From Humibacillus sp. DSM 29435 (GTDB lineage: Bacteria > Actinomycetota > Actinomycetes > Actinomycetales > Dermatophilaceae): DNA of 64,000 bases. Below the pieces are notes generated by a model, which had not been told where the DNA came from, did not search any database, and saw nothing but the letters and a program-made list of their open reading frames with translations. The DNA lies in the NCBI RefSeq assembly GCF_001758225.1, contig NZ_MAST01000004.1, positions 124,001 to 188,000 on the forward strand, written 5' to 3'. Each line of letters opens with the position of its first letter. Position 1 is the stretch's first letter. Position numbers and translations under genes: made by a program. This document shows positions 60,114 to 64,000 of the stretch, piece by piece.

Positions 60114-60749
60114 ATGCGAGTTGACCACGTCTCCTATGCGTCAGAGCCCGACGGGCTCAGAGCCACGGCTGCCCGGCTCTCGAAACTGATCGGCGTGGCC
60201 GCGATCGACGGCGGCGTGCACCCGCGGTTCGGCACGCGCAACATCATCATCCCGCTGGCCAAGGACCACTACGTCGAGGTCGTCGAGGTGCTTGACCACC
60301 CGGCATCCGACAAGGCCCCGTTCGGGCAGGCCGTTCGCGCTCGCTCGCTCGAAGGGGGCGGCTGGCTCGGCTGGGTCATCGCCGTCGACGACATCCGCCC
60401 GATCGAGAAGCGACTGGGTCGCGACGCCGTCGCCGGCAACCGACACCGCCCCGACGGCACCGAGCTGCGGTGGCGTCAGCTCGGCATCAAGGGCCTGATC
60501 GCCGACCCGCAGGTGCCGTACTTCATCGAGTGGGACGACATGATGGTGCACCCCTCCGCGGGCGCCGACTCCACCGCGACGATCCAGAACCTGCAGATCG
60601 CCGGCGACTCGAAGCGGATTCGTGAGTGGCTCGGCCCTCAGGAGAGCTTCGACAAGGAAGACATCGACTTCACGTTCGTGGCTCCCCACGGCCAGCCGGG
60701 GCTGCTCGCGGTCACCTTCGACACGGCAGAGGGCCTCGTCATCATCTGA
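60114..60749 (+). CDS. VOC/glyoxalase-like domain protein
   Basis: A 211-residue protein beginning with the VOC strand MRVDHVSYASEPDG, followed by FGTRNIIIPLAKDHYVEVVEVL, a glyoxalase_3-like pattern with His and Glu that could bind metal. The second half is less conserved-looking. No substrate can be named. ATG 60114 (CACGAT box 7 nt upstream) is preferred to ATG 60105. Confidence 0.78.
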   Translation: MRVDHVSYASEPDGLRATAARLSKLIGVAAIDGGVHPRFGTRNIIIPLAKDHYVEVVEVLDHPASDKAPFGQAVRARSLEGGGWLGWVIAVDDIRPIEKRLGRDAVAGNRHRPDGTELRWRQLGIKGLIADPQVPYFIEWDDMMVHPSAGADSTATIQNLQIAGDSKRIREWLGPQESFDKEDIDFTFVAPHGQPGLLAVTFDTAEGLVII

Positions 60750-60783
60750 CGCGCCGCCGCAGTCTGCACGAGGGGCCACTAAC

Positions 60784-60831
60784 GATACCGACCACACCGA
60801 CGACACCGACGTGTCGTCGGTATCGTCGGTG
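60784..60831. terminator. Cruciform-like bidirectional terminator between VOC and copA genes
   Basis: GATACCGAC (60784-60792) pairs with GTCGGTATC (60816-60824). Inside, GACAC-CGAC-GTGTC (60802-60815) forms its own stem; CACCGAC and GTCGGTG offer alternative pairings. It lies between convergent genes. Confidence 0.65.
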
Positions 60832-60879
60832 GCCCGTCGGCTGCCCGTGGTCGGCAGCAGCGCTCCAGGCGGATGCCGC

Positions 60880-63363
60880 TCAGCGGGCGAAGCGCTTGAG
60901 CCGCAGTGAGTTGCTCACGACGAGCACCGACGAGAGCGCCATCGTGGCCCCGGCGATCATCGGGTTGAGCAGCCCTAAGGCCGCGAGCGGCAGGGCCGCG
61001 GTGTTGTAGCCGAAGGCCCAGGCCAGGTTCTGCTTGATCACCCGCAGCGTCTCGCGCGAGAGCTCGATCGCGTCGCCGACGGCGTCGAGGTCGGCCCGCA
61101 CGAGCACGATGTCGGCGGAGTCGATCGCGACGTCGGTGCCGGTGCCCATGGCGAGACCGAGATCGGCCTGAGCGAGAGCCGCGGCGTCGTTGATGCCGTC
61201 GCCGACCATGGCGACCACGCGACCCTGCTGCTGGAGGTCGACCACGACGCGGTACTTGTCGGCGGGAAGCACGTCGGCGAGAACGCGCTCGGCCGGGATG
61301 TCGACCTCACGGGCCACGCTGTGAGCGGTGGCCTCGCCGTCACCGGTCAGCAGGTAGGCCGTCAGGCCCAGCTCGCCCAGCCGGGCGATGGCCGCCTTGG
61401 ACGACGCCCTCACCGTGTCCTCGACGGTGAGGGCCGCCTGCGCCACGCCGTCCCAGCCGACGTAGACGGTGGTGCCTCCGCGCCCGGTCGCGTAGCCGCG
61501 CAGCTGGTCGTCGACGGACTCGAAGAGCGCCGCCTTCCCGACCGTGACCTCGGTGCCGTTGACGCGGGCGGTCGCGCCCTCGCCGGGGTTGGTCGTGAAG
61601 TCGCGGATCGGGGGCAGGGTCAGGCGCGCCTGCTCGGCCCCGGCCACGATGGCGAGGGCGATGGGGTGCTCGCTGCCCTTCTCGACGGCGGCAGCTGCCG
61701 TGAGGGCGGCCTTCTTCGACAGACGGCCCCGCACCTCGATGCTGCGCAGCTGCAGCCGGCCGGTCGTCACCGTGCCCGTCTTGTCGAGCACGATGGTGTC
61801 GACGCGGCGAGTGTTCTCGAGCACCTGGGGCCCCTTGATGAGGGTGCCGAGCTGCGCGCCACGGCCCGTGCCGACGAGCAGAGCCGTCGGGGTGGCCAGG
61901 CCGAGCGCGCAGGGGCAGGCGATGATGAGCACCGTGACCGCCACGGCCAGCGACTGCGACAGCGCGTGCCCGGTCGCGAGCCAGGCGACGAAGGTGACGA
62001 GCGCGATGATGAGCACCGCCGGCACGAAGACCGCCGAGACCCGGTCGGCGAGGCGCTGTACCTGCGCCTTGCCCGTCTGGGCGTTCTCGACGAGCCGCTG
62101 GATGCCGGCCAGTACGGTGTCGGAGCCCACCCGGGTGGTCTCGACCACGAGCCGGCCGTTCGTGTTGATCGCGCCCCCGGTGACGGGGTCTCCGGGGGAG
62201 ACGTCGACCGGGGTCGACTCACCGGTCACGAGGCTGGTGTCGACCGCGCTCTGCCCGTCGCTCACGATCCCGTCGCTGGCCACTTTCTCACCGGGCCGCA
62301 CGATGAAGCGGTCGCCGACGACGAGGTCGCCGATCGGGATGCGGGTCTCTCGCGTGACGCGGGTCGAGGGGTCGATCCGCAGCACAGCGACGTCTTTCGC
62401 GCCCAGGTCGAGCAGGGAGCGCAGGGCATCCTTGCCGGAGTCCTTGGCCCGGGCTTCGAGGAACCGGCCCCCGAGCAGGAAGGTCGTGACGACGGCGGCC
62501 ACCTCGAAGTAGAGGTCGGAGCCGCCGAAGAGCAGCGCGGCGATCGAGTAGCCCCACGCTGCGAGCACCCCGATCGAGACGAGGGTGTCCATCGTGGAGG
62601 CGAGGTGGCGGGCGTTGACAGCGGCCGCCCGGTGGAAGGGCCAGGCGCACCACAGCACGACCGGGGTGGCGAGCGCGAACTGCAGCCAGCCGCTGGCCCC
62701 GAAGCTCGGGATCACCATGGCCAGCAGGAAGACCGGCACCGTGAGCGCCACGGCCACGATGAGCCGCGGCCGGATGGCGTTCTGCGCCGGCACGTGGTCG
62801 AGGTGGTTCTCGTGCGAGCCCCCGCCGGCGGCCTCCGGCGCTTGGCCCCCGGTCAGGTCGGTGACACGGCGCGCCACCACTGCCCTGGCCGAGGTGAACG
62901 AACTGAGCGCTGGCTTGACGACCCGTTCGGCCAGGGTGGCGCTGACGGAGCGAACGGCATCCGCCGGTGTGGTCTGTGCTGTGGTCGGGGACGGCTGCGA
63001 ACCCAGCTTCTCGAGCAAAGCGCCGGCACCGGGCGGGGTCACCTCGGAGGTAGGAGTGCCGGTGCCGCCGATGACGGTGGCCCCGTAGCCGGTCTTCTTG
63101 ACCTCGGCGATGATCTGCTGCCTCGTGACCGGGGTGGCGAACGAGACCAGGGCCTTCTCGGTTGCGAGGTTGACGCTCGCCGAGGCGATGCCGGGCATCT
63201 TCGTGAGTCGACGTTCGATGCGCGCCGAGCATGAGGCGCAGGTCATGCCGGTGATCGACAGGCGCACCTCACTCGTCGACCGGGCCGGGTCAGGGTTGGC
63301 GGCAGGGTTGGCGGCAGGGGTGGTGTCAGAGCTGGTGGCGGAGGTGGTGCCGCTGGCGCTCAT
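60880..63363 (-). CDS. copA: Copper-translocating P1B-type ATPase
   Basis: Exports Cu(I) from the cytoplasm using ATP. The 827-residue protein has one N-terminal HMA domain with GMTCASC at 39-45, an unusually long linker (about 101-195), then eight helices. Signatures: TGES at 380-383, metal-site CPC at 483-485, phospho-acceptor DKTGT from 527, HP at 566-567 and GDGIND at 721-726. The ATG overlaps the copZ stop (ATGA). It belongs to the csoR-copZ-copA unit, controlled by copper through CsoR. Confidence 0.96.
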   Translation of the reverse strand: MSASGTTSATSSDTTPAANPAANPDPARSTSEVRLSITGMTCASCSARIERRLTKMPGIASASVNLATEKALVSFATPVTRQQIIAEVKKTGYGATVIGGTGTPTSEVTPPGAGALLEKLGSQPSPTTAQTTPADAVRSVSATLAERVVKPALSSFTSARAVVARRVTDLTGGQAPEAAGGGSHENHLDHVPAQNAIRPRLIVAVALTVPVFLLAMVIPSFGASGWLQFALATPVVLWCAWPFHRAAAVNARHLASTMDTLVSIGVLAAWGYSIAALLFGGSDLYFEVAAVVTTFLLGGRFLEARAKDSGKDALRSLLDLGAKDVAVLRIDPSTRVTRETRIPIGDLVVGDRFIVRPGEKVASDGIVSDGQSAVDTSLVTGESTPVDVSPGDPVTGGAINTNGRLVVETTRVGSDTVLAGIQRLVENAQTGKAQVQRLADRVSAVFVPAVLIIALVTFVAWLATGHALSQSLAVAVTVLIIACPCALGLATPTALLVGTGRGAQLGTLIKGPQVLENTRRVDTIVLDKTGTVTTGRLQLRSIEVRGRLSKKAALTAAAAVEKGSEHPIALAIVAGAEQARLTLPPIRDFTTNPGEGATARVNGTEVTVGKAALFESVDDQLRGYATGRGGTTVYVGWDGVAQAALTVEDTVRASSKAAIARLGELGLTAYLLTGDGEATAHSVAREVDIPAERVLADVLPADKYRVVVDLQQQGRVVAMVGDGINDAAALAQADLGLAMGTGTDVAIDSADIVLVRADLDAVGDAIELSRETLRVIKQNLAWAFGYNTAALPLAALGLLNPMIAGATMALSSVLVVSNSLRLKRFAR

Positions 63364-63584
63364 CGGAGGCTGTACCCGGCTTCGGCCACGGCCGCCTCGA
63401 CGGCAGCGAGGTCGAGCGGCTCCGAGCCGGTGATCGTGACGAGGGAGTCGGCATCCGGCACGAGGTCGACGGACACCCCGTCAACCCCGGGCAGCGCGGT
63501 CAGCGCCTCGCTCACCGCGTTCGAGCAGTGGGTGCAGGTCATCCCGCTGACGGTGACCTCTGTCGTGACGGTTCGCGTGTTCAT
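63360..63584 (-). CDS. copZ: Copper chaperone, HMA domain (CopZ)
   Basis: A 74-residue ferredoxin-like HMA protein with the Cu(I) motif GMTCTHC at 14-20. It carries copper to CopA and possibly to CsoR. It lies 30 nt downstream of csoR and is coupled to copA by a 4-bp overlap. The RBS is a GAGAAGG element upstream of ATG 63584. Confidence 0.93.
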   Translation of the reverse strand: MNTRTVTTEVTVSGMTCTHCSNAVSEALTALPGVDGVSVDLVPDADSLVTITGSEPLDLAAVEAAVAEAGYSLR

Positions 63585-63614
63585 ACCTTCTCCTCGGTGG
63601 TTCTCTGCGGTGCT

Positions 63615-63896
63615 TCAGCTACGGACCAGGCGAGCGATGGCGTCGGCCGCCTCGCGCACCTTGACCTGCGCGGCCTCGTCGGACTCACGCGCGGCGTCGA
63701 CGACGCAGTGTGCGATGTGGTCTTCGAGCAAGCCGAGGCTGACCGCCTGCAGCGCCTTGGTGATGGCGCTGACCTGGGTCAGGATGTCGATGCAGTAGAT
63801 GTCGTCGTCGACCATCCGTTGCACGCCGCGCACCTGCCCCTCGATGCGTCGCAGGCGCTTCTGGTAGTCGTCTTTCGAACCGCTGTAGCCAGCCAT
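63615..63896 (-). CDS. csoR: Copper-sensing repressor CsoR
   Basis: A 93-residue four-helix repressor that leaves DNA on binding Cu(I). The Cu ligands C35, H60 and C64 (IYCIDIL, DHIAHCVV) give the C-H-C fingerprint of true copper CsoR. The first helix (QKRLRRIEGQVRGVQRM) is family-typical. The RBS is GAGGAGG. It is first gene of the copper-efflux operon and autoregulates through the operator at 63924-63940. Confidence 0.95.
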   Translation of the reverse strand: MAGYSGSKDDYQKRLRRIEGQVRGVQRMVDDDIYCIDILTQVSAITKALQAVSLGLLEDHIAHCVVDAARESDEAAQVKVREAADAIARLVRS

Positions 63897-63920
63897 GGTG
63901 TCCTCCTCGCCGATGGGCCC

Positions 63921-63940
63921 ATCATACCCCTGCGGGGTAT
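63921..63940 (-). promoter_or_regulatory. CsoR operator overlapping the -10 box
   Basis: ATACCCC-TGC-GGGGTAT (63924-63940) is a perfect 7-bp-arm palindrome of CsoR type, 27 bp upstream of csoR. The minus-strand -10 TATGAT (63926-63921) shares bases with it, so bound CsoR would block RNA polymerase. Confidence 0.85.
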
Positions 63941-63962
63941 TGAAGCCGACCAGGCTGGGGGT

Positions 63963-64000
63963 GTGTCCCGCTCATTGCCGTTGCTCGGCGAGGTAGGTGG
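63963..64000 (+). CDS. Possible start of a rightward gene running off the window
   Basis: GTG at 63963 opens a frame (VSRSLPLLGEVG) to the right edge. A CAGGCT box ends 6 nt upstream, a weaker form of the leaderless signature. Only 12 codons are visible, so this is tentative. If real, it diverges from csoR and could share copper control. Confidence 0.3.
   Translation, partial: MSRSLPLLGEVG

Noticed and set aside
61321-63234. Long plus-strand open frame (637 codons)
   Set aside because: Antisense of copA; Asp/Gly/Arg-rich and featureless.
1-64000. Mobile elements, phage genes, tRNA or rRNA genes
   Set aside because: No transposase, integrase, att-like repeats, cloverleaf or rRNA sequence was seen on either strand.

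Overview
The window is high-GC DNA from an actinobacterium, most likely a Micrococcales member near Intrasporangiaceae. Evidence: strong G/C bias in third codon positions, F420-type and DinB-type enzymes, a C. glutamicum-like inositol operon, frequent 4-bp ATGA/GTGA gene overlaps, frequent GGATGCC/GGCATCC words, and many leaderless genes (TANNNT 6-8 nt before ATG/GTG). I see no rRNA, tRNA, insertion sequence, prophage or CRISPR array. It reads as ordinary chromosome with two sugar-catabolic islands.

Layout. 0-5 kb: end of an unknown gene, a lipid/diacylglycerol kinase, a DinB protein coupled to a Gfo/Idh oxidoreductase, and glucose-6-phosphate dehydrogenase. 5-8.8 kb: a leftward cell-envelope operon (Met-rich membrane protein, PCuAC copper chaperone, Tat-exported DyP peroxidase, membrane-anchored CPYC thioredoxin-like protein). 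8.8-12.6 kb: an ABC-F protein, then a methyltransferase coupled to a LicD-type transferase with an extra N-terminal domain. 12.7-16.7 kb: a DesK/NarL-type two-component pair divergent from an ABC-2 exporter, with nested palindromes between them. 16.7-19 kb: YggS and SerS.

19-29 kb: a sugar-scavenging island. One leftward operon carries a PfkB kinase, a lipoprotein sugar receptor, two ABC permeases and a very large secreted PIG-L-family deacetylase. The opposite strand carries a DeoR repressor coupled to a GH4 glycosidase. 29-38 kb: a GntR/HutC regulator divergent from a rightward myo-inositol catabolic operon (Gfo/Idh, iolC, a Cgl0159-type barrel protein, iolB, iolD, iolE, iolG). No iolA and no classical iolJ are present.

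38-55 kb: mostly single metabolic or hypothetical genes, including an F420-type nitroreductase, Nudix, AadA-like nucleotidyltransferase, TauE, PepC, a FAD oxidoreductase, a HAD phosphatase, an alpha/beta hydrolase, an ECF42 sigma factor with its DGPF partner, a UDG-like protein coupled to an amidohydrolase, and TerC behind a probable Mn2+ (yybP-ykoY) riboswitch. 55-60.8 kb: an OmpR/HisKA two-component system, a VTT membrane protein, an isochorismatase, a probable 6C small RNA, a SpoU/TrmH methyltransferase and a VOC protein. 60.8-64 kb: the copper-efflux operon csoR-copZ-copA with its palindromic CsoR operator.

The strongest candidates for something little described are the island pairing a secreted deacetylase with uptake, kinase and GH4 genes; the DyP-PCuAC-CPYC envelope operon; and the two-hairpin C-rich RNA at 58.86-59.0 kb. 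Many starts are revised here using the leaderless -10 signature, RBS position or stop/start overlap. All family assignments were made by eye from motifs; no database search was run.
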